A stretch of DNA of 53,170 nt from Clostridia bacterium (GCA_017959065.1 JAGDBK010000039.1:1-53170), one strand, 5' to 3'; counted from the first letter of the stretch, positions 43,063-52,428 are shown. Numbers and translations are program-made. Notes: a model not told the origin generated them from the letters alone.

Positions 43063-43788
43063 CTATTCTTTGCGTGACACGCAGTTTTTTACGGCATCGG
43101 CAAACATGCCCATTACTTTTCTTGAATTCTCGTCTATGAAAAACGACCCTTCCGGGTGCCACTGAACTCCCGCGAAGAAAGTCATGTCGGGATCGTAGAC
43201 CCCCTCGATTATCCCGTCCTCCGACACGGCGCTGACTTTCAGGCAGGCTGCCGGTTCCTTAATGGCCTGATGATGACAGCTGTTGACTCTGATGACCTTT
43301 TCCCCTACAGCTGCGCTGAGGGGAGTGTCGTCCGTTATAGTCACCGTATGCCTCAGTTCCTCGAACAGAGGACCTTTTCCGTGCACAACTTCTGTATCAT
43401 ACTGCGATGAGATGTCCTGATAAAGCGAGCCTCCCAGAGCACAGTTCATGACCTGTATGCCGCGGCAGATCCCGAAAGCGGGTATGTCTGCTCTGCGGAC
43501 CTCGTCTACCAGCATGATCTCGAAACTGTCCCTTTCGCGGTTGATCTTTCCGCAGAAGGGCAGGGTCTCTTCCCCGTAAATCGCGGGCAGAACGTCAACC
43601 CCGCCGCTGAAAATGACTCCGTCAACCCTTTTCAGGATCTCTCTGGCTTCATCTCTTCCGTATACGCAGGGCAGGACCACCGGAATTATCCCGAGTGAGT
43701 CAAGGCTTTTGCAGTATGACGGACGGACCCAGTATCTAGCATTCTCTTCATCGACCTGAGAAGTGATTCCGACTACGGGTTTTCTCAT
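43063..43788 (-). CDS. Class I glutamine amidotransferase-like hydrolase (peptidase C26/PuuD-like)
   Basis: A 241-residue gamma-glutamyl hydrolase-type enzyme, the family of PuuD, which splits gamma-glutamyl-GABA. The catalytic cysteine lies in FGICRGIQ (about residue 106) and the His and Glu in VQWHPEGSFF near the C-terminus. The oxyanion region IFSGGVDVLP is also clear. I use ATG 43788 because AAGGAGGACA lies upstream. It is the first gene of a two-gene unit with xylB, a pairing with no obvious shared pathway. No putrescine genes are nearby, so the true substrate is open. Confidence 0.9.
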   Translation of the reverse strand: MRKPVVGITSQVDEENARYWVRPSYCKSLDSLGIIPVVLPCVYGRDEAREILKRVDGVIFSGGVDVLPAIYGEETLPFCGKINRERDSFEIMLVDEVRRADIPAFGICRGIQVMNCALGGSLYQDISSQYDTEVVHGKGPLFEELRHTVTITDDTPLSAAVGEKVIRVNSCHHQAIKEPAACLKVSAVSEDGIIEGVYDPDMTFFAGVQWHPEGSFFIDENSRKVMGMFADAVKNCVSRKE

Positions 43789-43938
43789 CTTGTCCTCCTT
43801 TACGGCAGCACCGGAAACTGTCGGGCCGGTTATGCGGGAGCGAATCCCCCTGCCCGTCCCGCAGTAAGTGCCGCTCGTCAAATGACTGTTCGGATCTTAA
43901 TCTTAGACTGACGACGTGCCGCCGTATCAAATCATACC

Positions 43939-43976
43939 AAAAAAAGAGGACTGATGCAGACTGCATCAATCCTCTT
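43939..43976 (-). terminator. Terminator of tRNA-Arg
   Basis: On the minus strand, a stem of about 15 bp (arms within 43944-43959 and 43961-43976, one wobble pair) followed by seven T (complement of 43939-43945). Confidence 0.85.
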
Positions 43977-43977
43977 C

Positions 43978-44053
43978 TGGCGCGCCTGGCGGGATTCGAA
44001 CCTGCGACCTACCGGTTCGTAGCCGGGCACTCTATCCACTGAGCTACAAGCGC
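43978..44053 (-). tRNA. tRNA-Arg (anticodon ACG)
   Basis: A 76-base tRNA with acceptor GCGCTTG/CAGGCGC, discriminator G and encoded CCA. The D-arm is GCTC/GAGT and the anticodon loop CTACGAA gives anticodon ACG, which after deamination to ICG reads CGU/CGC/CGA. The T-arm is GCAGG TTCGAAT CCCGC with one A-C mismatch, and the first anticodon-stem pair also looks mismatched; both should be checked against the read data. Confidence 0.92.
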
Positions 44054-44074
44054 GTCTCTGATTGGACGGTTGAT

Positions 44075-44103
44075 ATGATAGCACAACAGACGGCCGTTGT
44101 CAA
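44075..44103 (-). promoter_or_regulatory. Promoter of tRNA-Arg
   Basis: On the minus strand, perfect TTGACA (44098-44103), 17-bp spacer, TATCAT (44075-44080), ending about 22 bases before the tRNA. Confidence 0.8.
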
Positions 44104-44130
44104 GAGGTTGTCAGCGAATTGTTGACCAGA

Positions 44131-44164
44131 CGGGACAAACGGACAGGGATGTTCGTTTGTCCCG
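44131..44164 (-). terminator. Hairpin after the DUF4340 gene
   Basis: CGGGACAAACG (44131-44141) pairs perfectly with CGTTTGTCCCG (44154-44164). It lies about 35 bases after the DUF4340 stop and has no T-run; it is a probable operon end or transcript stabiliser. Confidence 0.6.
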
Positions 44165-44197
44165 CTCTGTCTTGATTAATTCATGACAGTCCGGCCG

Positions 44198-45679
44198 TCA
44201 GTTCCTGTCCTCCGAGTCAACAGCAATTCCGTTGAGTATCTTTATGCAGTCCGAACTGATCTTGTTGATATGACTGTACAGAAAATGGAATTCTCCGCCT
44301 TTTCCGTTTATCAGGCAGACATCCTTCCGCTCGCTGATATCGTAAAAGGCATATTCCGTGGTAATCCCGGCCCGCGTCGTATAAGTGAACACGAGCCTCG
44401 GCTCGCCCTTGCCGATCTGCTTTATCTCTTCGTCGCTGAGTTCCGAATAGCCCTGTATGTAAATGCAGAGAAGAGTTTTATAGAACTGCCTGAAATTGCT
44501 GACTTCCGGAAGATATCCCGAACTTGCCGTCACGACCAGTTCCTGTCCCTCGCCCTCAAGATTGAAGGTCTCTCTGACTCTGTCGCTCTCTATCTTGATC
44601 TGCGCGACCTCGTTGATGTTTACCATAAAGACCGGCTGGTCGACCCAGCGGATCACGTCAAGATCCAGGAAGTCAAGTTTGTCTCCGGACACTTCGGCTA
44701 TTATATCCTTGTCAGCCGCAGCTACGTAATAGTTGCCTTCTTCGTTTTTTTCGCTGATGGAAAGGAAGCATTCCTCCCCGTCATAATCAAAATACACGGA
44801 ATAAGCCGGATTATCGAGGCCGTATTTTTTCAGTTTCGAGTTCGATATCCCGACAGCGGCTATGCTCGTAGCCTCAAATGAAGTGAATTTTTCGAGTGCG
44901 GAAGTATATGTCGTGACATTGAGATTGTATCCCGCGGGCTCAACGAGCTGATACCGCACCGTCAGGCCGAGATCGTTGGCCTCTTCTTCTGTCAGGACTC
45001 TTACTGAAGCGACCGGTTCGCCGTCCTTTGCCACCGCGAACTTCGAGACGTTCATAACTCCCGTCGTCGATATTGCCGGGGTGAACTGCTTCGCGACAAT
45101 GTTTTCTTTTCCGAGAAGCAGCGCGTCCAGAAGCGAATTGCTGACGGCATATACGCTACTGCTCCCGTCTTTTCTGACATAGTAGCCGGCATTTGATACC
45201 AGCATCTTCCCTATGTATACCTTATACTCATTGCCGTCTACTGTTTTCAGCCGATACCAGGCGGGGTCGTCTTTTTCGGAATCGAGGCCGTATTCCGACA
45301 GATCCTCGGCGTTTTCCGCGATCCTGCTCATGGTCAGCGGATATCCCGCCCCGACTATGACAGATGAAAGGAAAGTCGGATCTATCGAAACGGACTCAAA
45401 GCCGTTCAGCACAAACGTGTCTTCCGCATTCCTGTACACTGTATACTTTCCGTTTGAATTGTAAATCTCCACGGCCTGGATCTGCGCTCTTTCATAGTGA
45501 GGGAACAGAAGTACTCTTCCGGCTTCGTTTATTATTTCATCCTCAAGCGGTTTCTGCGTTTCTTCGTCACCAGTTCCGTCGTCAGCCGTGATAAGCGGAG
45601 AGATCACAAAGAAATACAGCGCTGTCAGGACGACTGCAGCCACAGCCAGAACAATCAGGATCTTCTTCTGGTTTTTCAT
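44198..45679 (-). CDS. DUF4340-family membrane-anchored protein
   Basis: A 493-residue protein with one N-terminal helix (ILIVLAVAAVVLTALYFFVI, about residues 7-26) and a large outer domain made of repeated beta-rich DUF4340 units (for example YTVYRNAEDTFVLNG and YSVYFDYDGEECFL). DUF4340 genes commonly follow GldG-like genes, and here it is the fourth gene of that set. Function unknown; a periplasm-side or wall-side partner of the ABC complex is inference. I use ATG 45679 with a GGTGG site five bases upstream; ATG 45691 is possible. Confidence 0.82.
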   Translation of the reverse strand: MKNQKKILIVLAVAAVVLTALYFFVISPLITADDGTGDEETQKPLEDEIINEAGRVLLFPHYERAQIQAVEIYNSNGKYTVYRNAEDTFVLNGFESVSIDPTFLSSVIVGAGYPLTMSRIAENAEDLSEYGLDSEKDDPAWYRLKTVDGNEYKVYIGKMLVSNAGYYVRKDGSSSVYAVSNSLLDALLLGKENIVAKQFTPAISTTGVMNVSKFAVAKDGEPVASVRVLTEEEANDLGLTVRYQLVEPAGYNLNVTTYTSALEKFTSFEATSIAAVGISNSKLKKYGLDNPAYSVYFDYDGEECFLSISEKNEEGNYYVAAADKDIIAEVSGDKLDFLDLDVIRWVDQPVFMVNINEVAQIKIESDRVRETFNLEGEGQELVVTASSGYLPEVSNFRQFYKTLLCIYIQGYSELSDEEIKQIGKGEPRLVFTYTTRAGITTEYAFYDISERKDVCLINGKGGEFHFLYSHINKISSDCIKILNGIAVDSEDRN

Positions 45680-45812
45680 AAATTCCACCATCCTCAGCCG
45701 CGCCGGAGCCTTTCGGCAGCACAGGCGTGCGGGGGACCTCCAAATTATTGTCGCGCCGCGGAAAAACCGGACGCATAGGGGCAATCCTGCGCGTATGTTG
45801 CCGCGCAAATTC

Positions 45813-47309
45813 TTAAGAGTGCTTTCTCCTCACATAGACGATGACTCCGATAACTGCTATCACAAACGGGATACCGAAAATAAGCAGCCATGTCCACTGG
45901 GTCTGCTCAGCTTCTGTGATATCAAGCGCTTCGCTTGAGATCAGCTTGAAGTCGATGTCCGCAGGTACTTTTTCCTTGCCCATCGCGCGGATAGCGCTGT
46001 AAAGGATGTCCTGATTTGCATAGCTCGTGCTTTCGAGCATGGAAGTATAATACGGAGAACCGCATGCGAGCACATATGAATAGAACTCAGTGTTGTCCTT
46101 AACTCTCGTGTAGCGCGATAGGGTCATGAGGTTGTACTGTTTGCCTTCCTCTACCGTTTTGCCGTCGCTTTCAAGATTTGCTCCGGGATAAGTCGTAAGG
46201 ATCGGCGAGATATCCTTGCTTGAATCCATAATGTCCAGCATGACTATGGGAGCGGCAAGCGGGACAATGGTCTTCGGGGGCGCGTCAAGATCTCTTATCG
46301 CGGACAGGACGGATGAACCGAGTCCCGACTCGGGATACATGGCGACGATTCCGTATCCGGAATAAGGCATGCCTCCCAGGGTAAGACTTATCGAATGGTC
46401 TTTATCGCGTATGGTCCCGTTTTTGAACTGCACTCCCCACTCCTCAAGATATTCGTCAAGGTTAGGCAGCTTGACCAGAACAGGATCCCTGAACACCACG
46501 AGGGAACCGTAATCCGAGAGAAAGTTGTCGAGCTTTTCTATCTCGCTGTTTTCCACCGCGCTGTCCGCACGCCCGCTGAAATCGTAAAGCGGATTGTTTA
46601 TCACGATGATCCTTGCGTCCGGAGATATCTCCTCCGTAGACAGATCAAGAAGCCTGACATCGAAACCGGCGTTCTCGAAAGTCGTCCACAGGGCGCTGTG
46701 GGTCGTGGCAGACGCTGACTCGACGGACTCGCCGTGAGTATTGGTGAAGTATGCTATCGGCATATCCGAAGCGGTGAGCTGGAGAATCGCGGATGTGATC
46801 TTCATCTCTCCGTCATAGGCAAATACCTTTCCCGTCTCGGATGAGGTCTTGTAGAACGCCTGCAGGGCAAACAGCCTGAACTCCGTTCCGCTCTCTATGA
46901 CCACGGAAGACTGGGTTATCTGTGTCGCCTGGGATGTCTTGTATTTGTCCATCGAAGTCGGATTGGTATATATATCCCTGCACTCAACGGTGATGTTGTC
47001 GAAAGCCTTTTCATATTCGAGCGCGGAATAGTATACGTACCTCATAGACTCCTTCGCCTCGAGCTGGTCCGGCATGGCGCAGAATATGATCCTTACCGGG
47101 GCCGTGATGTCTGAAAGGATCTCCTTTGACGCGTCAGAAAGCGTATAAAGGTCCGTTTTGGTCATATCGCCGTTCGGACGGTACTTCTGATAAAGCGAAG
47201 AAGCTATTACATTCAGAACTATGATGAGGATCACGACGACTACGGTAAACACGACCGAGAATGTCCCGTAACGGAACTTCTTGTTGTGGATTATATTTCT
47301 TATGTTCAT
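45813..47309 (-). CDS. GldG-like ABC auxiliary protein
   Basis: A 498-residue protein with an N-terminal helix (FSVVFTVVVVILIIVLNVIA), a long outer domain of the GldG/ABC-type uncharacterised family (about 60-455, with TLSDASKEILSDITAPVRIIF) and a C-terminal helix followed by RRK (WTWLLIFGIPFVIAVIGVIVYV). GldG was named for gliding in Bacteroidetes, but homologs occur in non-gliding Firmicutes beside ABC-2 exporters. The start at 47309 is supported by GGGAGGTG. It lies 16 bases after the permease gene. Confidence 0.87.
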   Translation of the reverse strand: MNIRNIIHNKKFRYGTFSVVFTVVVVILIIVLNVIASSLYQKYRPNGDMTKTDLYTLSDASKEILSDITAPVRIIFCAMPDQLEAKESMRYVYYSALEYEKAFDNITVECRDIYTNPTSMDKYKTSQATQITQSSVVIESGTEFRLFALQAFYKTSSETGKVFAYDGEMKITSAILQLTASDMPIAYFTNTHGESVESASATTHSALWTTFENAGFDVRLLDLSTEEISPDARIIVINNPLYDFSGRADSAVENSEIEKLDNFLSDYGSLVVFRDPVLVKLPNLDEYLEEWGVQFKNGTIRDKDHSISLTLGGMPYSGYGIVAMYPESGLGSSVLSAIRDLDAPPKTIVPLAAPIVMLDIMDSSKDISPILTTYPGANLESDGKTVEEGKQYNLMTLSRYTRVKDNTEFYSYVLACGSPYYTSMLESTSYANQDILYSAIRAMGKEKVPADIDFKLISSEALDITEAEQTQWTWLLIFGIPFVIAVIGVIVYVRRKHS

Positions 47310-47325
47310 CTTCGCACCTCCCCAC

Positions 47326-48045
47326 TCAGCCCCAACGCCGTTTGTCGAACACACGGCCAGTCAGGAACAGGAAAAGGAACGTCATCGAACAGTAGTAAAG
47401 CACGGCACTGTAGTCGAAAATGCCGTATGTGAAATATGAAAACCTCGTAAAGATCGAGATCCAGTTGACCACTACTCTGAGCGGGTAGAAAGGGATCAGG
47501 CTGGAGAGCATCCCGCTCACCAGAAGCACAAGTATCGCGGCCACGGTTATGATAGCCGCAGCAAGCTGGTTTTCAGTAAGCGAAGAAATGAATATGCCTA
47601 TGGATATGAAAACGCTTCCCACAAGTATTACCGCGACATGATTGCCGATTATCGAAGCCACGTTCGGAGCGGCGTTGCTTGCGGCGAATTTGAATATCGT
47701 GTAGAAATTCAGCGCGGATACAAGCAAAGTTCCTGTATACATCGTCATCGCGGCAAAATACTTGCCCGCGATCATCCCGGCTATCGATACCGGGGAGGTG
47801 AGGATGAGCTGATCCGTCTTCATCTTCCTCTCCTCGGCGAAGGATTTCATGGTAAGTATCGGAACGATGATGATAAACAGGAATATGAGGATGGTGAAAT
47901 ACATCGCGATATTGCTGCCTTCTCCCTGCTGGATGGTGGTGAGGCAGAACACCGCTGAAGCGAGCATCAGGAACACGATCATGAAAACATATCCGATCGG
48001 AGTGGTAAAATACGCCTTCATTTCCCTGCGGTAAACAGCTGTCAT
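47326..48045 (-). CDS. ABC-2 type transporter permease (GldF-like)
   Basis: A 239-residue six-helix ABC-2 exporter permease (YRREMKAYFTTPIGYVFMIVFL opening, PILTMKSFAEERK after the second helix), the membrane partner of the ATPase encoded before it. The ATPase stop overlaps its start by four bases. With the GldG-like and DUF4340 proteins it forms the conserved GldA-GldF-GldG-DUF4340 set. The transported substrate is unknown. Confidence 0.9.
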   Translation of the reverse strand: MTAVYRREMKAYFTTPIGYVFMIVFLMLASAVFCLTTIQQGEGSNIAMYFTILIFLFIIIVPILTMKSFAEERKMKTDQLILTSPVSIAGMIAGKYFAAMTMYTGTLLVSALNFYTIFKFAASNAAPNVASIIGNHVAVILVGSVFISIGIFISSLTENQLAAAIITVAAILVLLVSGMLSSLIPFYPLRVVVNWISIFTRFSYFTYGIFDYSAVLYYCSMTFLFLFLTGRVFDKRRWG

Positions 48046-49064
48046 TTGTTCTCACCCCCGATCGCACTTGTCTCGTCTTCCTGTTTGGCCGCCTGCTTTG
48101 AAGGAGGACCTTTTTTCCTGCGCGTGTCCTCGCCTCCGCCGTCAACGATGGATATGAATATATCCTCCAGATTTGTGCCGACGCCCTCGAGTCCGATGAG
48201 AGGCCAGCCCTTCTCGGCCAGTGTATAGAAAAGATTCTTCCTTATGTCGACTCCCGGTTCGCTCTCGATCATGTAGGTGAAAGCGTCTCCGTCCTTCTCA
48301 GCGAGTTCCTCGGCGTACACTATGCCGACTTTGGACTTGAGCATGGAAAGGACTTCCTTCTTCGGTCCGCAGATCTTGACATTGAACCGTCTGTTGTTCT
48401 GAACCGCCTTCGAAATCTCCTCGGTCTTCTGGTCCGCTATGATCTTTCCGTTGTTGATGATTATTATTCTGTCGCAGACGGCCTGGACTTCGGGGAGGAT
48501 GTGCGTGCTCAGAATTACGGTATGGTCTTTGCCGAGCGTGCGGATAAGATTCCTTATCTCGATTATCTGCTTGGGGTCCAGTCCTACCGTCGGCTCATCA
48601 AAAATAATGATCTTCGGATTCCCGACCAGCGCCTGTGCTATCCCGACTCTCTGACGGTATCCTTTCGAAAGGTTCTTTATGAGCCTGTGGAACACGTCAG
48701 AGATCTTTACGACCTCGCATATTTCCGAAAGATGCTTGTACCTGTTGAGAGTACATCCCTTGAGATTGTAAACGAAATTGAGATATTCCTCCACAGTCAT
48801 GTCAAGATACAGCGGAGGCTGCTCCGGAAGGAAGCCGATCAGTTTCTTGGCTTTTTTGGGTTCTTCGAGAATGTCTATCCCGTTTACAGTCACTGATCCT
48901 GATGTCGATGAAAGATAACCCGTGATGATGTTCATCGTCGTGGTTTTTCCGGCTCCGTTCGGGCCGAGGAATCCGACGATCTCTCCCTCGTTGACCGTAA
49001 AGCTTATGTCGTCCAGCGCATAGTTCGCGCCGTAACGCTTTACCAGGTTCTCTATCTTTATCAT
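48042..49064 (-). CDS. ABC transporter ATPase (GldA/CcmA-like)
   Basis: A 340-residue ATPase of the ABC-2 exporter class. It has Walker A GPNGAGKTT (about 34-42), Q-loop GFLPEQPPLY, signature LSKGYRQRVGIAQ, Walker B IIIFDEPTVGLD and H-loop VILSTHILPE. The C-terminal 120 residues form the extra domain of GldA-like proteins and end in a Lys/Asp/Glu-rich tail. It leads the four-gene operon, behind a near-consensus promoter that overlaps the end of pgeF. Confidence 0.93.
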   Translation of the reverse strand: MIKIENLVKRYGANYALDDISFTVNEGEIVGFLGPNGAGKTTTMNIITGYLSSTSGSVTVNGIDILEEPKKAKKLIGFLPEQPPLYLDMTVEEYLNFVYNLKGCTLNRYKHLSEICEVVKISDVFHRLIKNLSKGYRQRVGIAQALVGNPKIIIFDEPTVGLDPKQIIEIRNLIRTLGKDHTVILSTHILPEVQAVCDRIIIINNGKIIADQKTEEISKAVQNNRRFNVKICGPKKEVLSMLKSKVGIVYAEELAEKDGDAFTYMIESEPGVDIRKNLFYTLAEKGWPLIGLEGVGTNLEDIFISIVDGGGEDTRRKKGPPSKQAAKQEDETSAIGGENK

Positions 49065-49139
49065 AAAAAGAAAACTCCCGCCTTTCAGGCAGTCCCTTCT
49101 CCAGATTTTAAGGTTAAGCCGGTATTATCCGCTTTGTTG

Positions 49140-49168
49140 ATTATATCACAAATAGCTTTCGTTGTCAT
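49140..49168 (-). promoter_or_regulatory. Promoter of the Gld-like operon
   Basis: On the minus strand, ATGACA (49163-49168), 17-bp spacer, perfect TATAAT (49140-49145). The -35 touches the stop codon of pgeF. No terminator separates pgeF from this operon, so readthrough is also likely. Confidence 0.65.
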
Positions 49169-49986
49169 CAATCCGGAGATCCTCCGATCTCGATCACGGA
49201 GCACATAGTGCCTCTCTGCCCCCCGCCCCTTCTGTGCGAGAAGAAAAGATCGCTCCTGCACGAAGTGCACAGGCCCGCGACATCGATGTTCTCCCCGTCG
49301 ATTCCCGCGGCTTCCATATGAGCTTTGTTCGCGCCGGAAAGATCCGCCAGATATTTGCCGGGTCTGTCCTCGGCGGGCTGAACGAACCTTCCGGCGAAGT
49401 ATTCGCCGCACAGCCGTTCAAATTCTTTCCGCACATCGGGTCCGACCTCATAGCAGCATTTTCCTATTGCCGGACCTACTGCCGCCTTAATCCTTCCGGC
49501 GGAAGCCCCGAGCCGGCACATCATGCGTACGCACTCCCCGACTATACCAGACGCCGTGCCTCTCCATCCCGCATGGACCGCCCCTATGACTCCGGCATCC
49601 TCGTCAGAAAGCAGAATCGGTACGCAGTCCGCCGTCTTTATGCATAATGCGACTCCCGGACGGTCGGTAACATATCCGTCGCACTCATAGTCCGCACGGT
49701 AGTAAATTCCTGCGCCGCGGTCATCTTCCGTTACATATCTTACCGTCCGCGAATGGATCTGCGTCACTGAAACGAAGTGCCCGAGATCTATCCCCGAAGC
49801 ACGGGAAAAAAGGCTGAGATTCTCCATGACGGTCTCTTTGCCGTCTCCGCGGTAAAAGCCGAGATTAAGCTCCGCGGTGTGAGGCAGAACGCTCACCCCG
49901 CCTATCCTCGTTGAGAATGCATGCGGTGACGCGATTTTGTCCGACACGAGGTACTTTACTCTCTGCGATTCTATTATTCTGAACAA
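49168..49986 (-). CDS. pgeF: PgeF/YfiH-type laccase-domain (polyphenol oxidase) protein
   Basis: A 272-residue protein of the YfiH/PgeF family, reported both as a peptidoglycan-editing factor and as a purine nucleoside phosphorylase-like enzyme. The zinc-site cysteines and histidines are in LCIKTADCVPILL, GAVHAGWRGTASGI and CTSCRSDLFFSHRR. The likely start is TTG at 49986, eight bases after GGAG, inside the last codons of truB (13-base overlap), so it is coupled to truB. A minor-codon start may keep its level low. Confidence 0.88.
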   Translation of the reverse strand: MFRIIESQRVKYLVSDKIASPHAFSTRIGGVSVLPHTAELNLGFYRGDGKETVMENLSLFSRASGIDLGHFVSVTQIHSRTVRYVTEDDRGAGIYYRADYECDGYVTDRPGVALCIKTADCVPILLSDEDAGVIGAVHAGWRGTASGIVGECVRMMCRLGASAGRIKAAVGPAIGKCCYEVGPDVRKEFERLCGEYFAGRFVQPAEDRPGKYLADLSGANKAHMEAAGIDGENIDVAGLCTSCRSDLFFSHRRGGGQRGTMCSVIEIGGSPD

Positions 49987-50909
49987 GTGCCGTTCTCCGT
50001 ATCAAAGATTTTTATATTCTTCACCGCGAGTCCGTTCTCGTATTCCCGGACTTCCCCGAGCGCGAAGAATCCGCTCCCGCCGAGTATGCGCACCTTCTCG
50101 CCGGCTCCGAATTGACACCCTATCCTGCTGCAGTATATCTCGGCGCCGCACCTGCAGAGCCTTTCGTAAAACGCCGGAAGTTCTACCGCAGGAAGATCAA
50201 GGAACAGATCTTCCACCGGGATCAGCCGTCGGCGTTTCTCGTCAGGGGTCATTTCTTTTATGGCATCCAGAGTCATGGCATCCTTTATGCCGAACCTTCC
50301 GCAGCCGGTCCGTCTCAGCGAGCTCATCACCGCTCCCGTGCCGAGTTTTCCGCCGATGTCAGAGCAGATGGTCCGTATATATGTCCCTTTGGAACAGTGT
50401 ACGGAAAGAGAGTATTCTGAATCTGTCATCCTGGCCGCGGAGATCGAATAAACATTGATGACTCTGGGCTTTCTTTCTATTTCCTCTCCTTTTCTCGCGA
50501 TCTCGTACAGCTTTCTGCCATTTACCTTGAGTGCGGAATACATCGGCGGTATCTGTTCCTGTTCGCCGGCAAATCCGGACACCGCGTTTATGACCTCCTC
50601 TTCGGACGGCATCACGCTGCAGCTGGACAGTATCCTGCCTGTAATATCCTGAGTGTCGGTCTCTATTCCCAGCAGAAGACCCGCCTCGTATTTCTTGTCA
50701 TCGGACGGAATATACTCCGCTGCCTTGGTCGCCGATCCGAGGAGAACAACAAGAAGCCCAGTGGCGGCAGGGTCGAGCGTGCCGGTATGACCGGCTTTTT
50801 TGACTCCGTACAGCTTTTTTACCAGACTGACGACATCGTGCGATGTCATCCCCGCCGGCTTGTCGACCAGCAGAACTCCGCTGAAACCGTATGTTTTCTC
50901 ATCCATCAC
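49974..50909 (-). CDS. truB: tRNA pseudouridine(55) synthase
   Basis: A 311-residue enzyme that makes pseudouridine 55 in the T-loop of tRNAs. The N-terminus has VDKPAGMTSHDVV, the catalytic aspartate lies in HTGTLDPAATGLL (about residue 44), and the fold continues through CSKGTYIRTICSDIG. A short C-terminal PUA-like part follows. The start is GTG 50909 or ATG 50906; the latter overlaps the stop of the DHH gene as TGATG. It follows rbfA and the DHH phosphoesterase, an order common in Firmicutes. Confidence 0.95.
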   Translation of the reverse strand: MMDEKTYGFSGVLLVDKPAGMTSHDVVSLVKKLYGVKKAGHTGTLDPAATGLLVVLLGSATKAAEYIPSDDKKYEAGLLLGIETDTQDITGRILSSCSVMPSEEEVINAVSGFAGEQEQIPPMYSALKVNGRKLYEIARKGEEIERKPRVINVYSISAARMTDSEYSLSVHCSKGTYIRTICSDIGGKLGTGAVMSSLRRTGCGRFGIKDAMTLDAIKEMTPDEKRRRLIPVEDLFLDLPAVELPAFYERLCRCGAEIYCSRIGCQFGAGEKVRILGGSGFFALGEVREYENGLAVKNIKIFDTENGTCSE

Positions 50910-51883
50910 ACCATACCCTGAGCGGCCATCTGCTTTCTGATTGCGTCTACGACCGTCTTTTCCGCTTCTTCGGGACTGCGCGCGGCAAGAGACGCCCCCG
51001 CGGCGCGGATGTGTCCCCCGCCTCCGAAAACGCCGGCTACTGCCGAAACGTCCAGATCAGTGTTCGATCTGAGCGAAATCCTGTACTCGTTCTCCGCGTC
51101 CGATTCCTTGATCAGCGCAGCCGCTGCGATCCCCCTGATGCCGCGCGGGACATCGATCGCGCAGCTTATGTCGTTAATGTCGGCTCCGCACCGTTCCCGG
51201 TCGGCCTTTGTTATAGTCACTGCGGCGATCCTTCCGTAGTAGATGTTTACGGAAGAATATGCAATTCGTCTGACCGCCACTTCCTTCTCGCTGAGATTCT
51301 CAAAAAGCAGTCTGTTTATCTCCGCGGCATCAATCCCGCTTTTAAGCAGTTCTGCGGCTCTCAGATGGGTCGCCGGGGTCGTATTGGAAAACCTGAAGCC
51401 CCCGGTGTCCGAGCTGATCGCGGCATATACCAGCATGCTGAATCTGGGGGTAGGTTCTCCGACCGACCCTTTCTTTTGAAGGGCCTCGTGAATATCGTAT
51501 ACTATCTCTCCCGCTGCGGCGCACCCGCTGTCGACATACCACGGAGCATACTCTTCGCTGAGACGGTGATGGTCTATCTTCAAAGCTATCCGGTCTTTCA
51601 GCGCCGCATAGCGTCCGAGCTGTTCAAGCGAAGGAACATCCACAGAGATCAAAATGTCCCCGTCCTCGGGCTCGGCCGGTTCGATTCCGAAGAAAGACAG
51701 TCTGTCCGGTATTCCGTCCGGTGAGCAGATCTTTGGTCTGGCTCCGACAGACATAAAGATCTCGCCGAGCGCTGCTGCGCTCCCTATCGTGTCCGCATCC
51801 GCTCTCTCATGAGTCAGAACGGCCACATTTCCCCTGATGCGGGATATAAAATCGCATAATTCGTCAAAACTGAACTGTTTCAT
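50906..51883 (-). CDS. DHH/DHHA1 phosphoesterase (NrnA-like nanoRNase/pAp phosphatase)
   Basis: A 325-residue manganese phosphoesterase. NrnA-type enzymes degrade very short RNAs and pAp, a by-product of sulfate assimilation. Motifs are HERADADTIGS (about 26-36), the SVDVP segment, the DHH motif in KIDHHRL (about 123) and the C-terminal DHHA1 glycine-rich FGGGGHIRAAG. I start at ATG 51883 because family members begin close to this point; ATG 51913 would add ten residues and has only a one-base gap to AAGGG. It is encoded between rbfA and truB. Confidence 0.9.
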   Translation of the reverse strand: MKQFSFDELCDFISRIRGNVAVLTHERADADTIGSAAALGEIFMSVGARPKICSPDGIPDRLSFFGIEPAEPEDGDILISVDVPSLEQLGRYAALKDRIALKIDHHRLSEEYAPWYVDSGCAAAGEIVYDIHEALQKKGSVGEPTPRFSMLVYAAISSDTGGFRFSNTTPATHLRAAELLKSGIDAAEINRLLFENLSEKEVAVRRIAYSSVNIYYGRIAAVTITKADRERCGADINDISCAIDVPRGIRGIAAAALIKESDAENEYRISLRSNTDLDVSAVAGVFGGGGHIRAAGASLAARSPEEAEKTVVDAIRKQMAAQGMV

Positions 51884-51996
51884 CAGATTCTCATTGATCC
51901 AAGCCCGTCTCATGCCCTTGGCGCTGCAATGACGCGCTGCGGATCCTCGATCTCCTCTTTACACGTTCTTAATGATGCGGTATCTCGCTTTCCGCA

Positions 51997-52401
51997 TTAC
52001 TCTCCGGCCTGATCTCCGTCAGATCCTCCGGTCCCGATGCTGTTCAGTATAGCGTTTATCTTTGCCCCGTGACGCATGGAATCGTCAAACTTGAACGTAA
52101 GTTCCGGAGTGTTCCTCAGGTTAAGACGGCGGGCAAGCTCCCTGCGAATAAATCCGCTTGCGCTCTTTAGCCCCTTCAGAACATCCCTGTTCCCCGGAGA
52201 GAGCTTCCCGTCTTCCTGATCGAGGTTGCCGTCGATCAGGGTAGAGAAAAAAATCTTGGCCGTTTTCATATCAGGAGCGACTTCCGCCCCTGTGATCGTT
52301 AAAAAGCTCTCCGTGATCCTCGGATCCTTGATTTCTCTGAGTATGGAACCGAGCTCCTGCGCCACGGCGTCGTTAACTCTTTCGCGTCTGTGTCCGGACA
52401 T
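51997..52401 (-). CDS. rbfA: Ribosome-binding factor A
   Basis: A 134-residue KH-like protein that binds the 30S subunit and helps late maturation of 16S rRNA. Visible family features are RRERVNDAVAQELGSILREIKDPR at the start (shown here only as RERVNDAVAQELG), ITGAEVAPDMKTAKIFFS and the RRELARRLNLRNTPELTF segment. The start at 52401 has AGAAAGGGG upstream. Usually rbfA follows infB; here it heads the operon and fucU lies divergent, so the nusA-infB part has been separated. Confidence 0.94.
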   Translation of the reverse strand: MSGHRRERVNDAVAQELGSILREIKDPRITESFLTITGAEVAPDMKTAKIFFSTLIDGNLDQEDGKLSPGNRDVLKGLKSASGFIRRELARRLNLRNTPELTFKFDDSMRHGAKINAILNSIGTGGSDGDQAGE

Positions 52402-52428
52402 GTCATGCCCCTTTCTGCCGCACACGGC

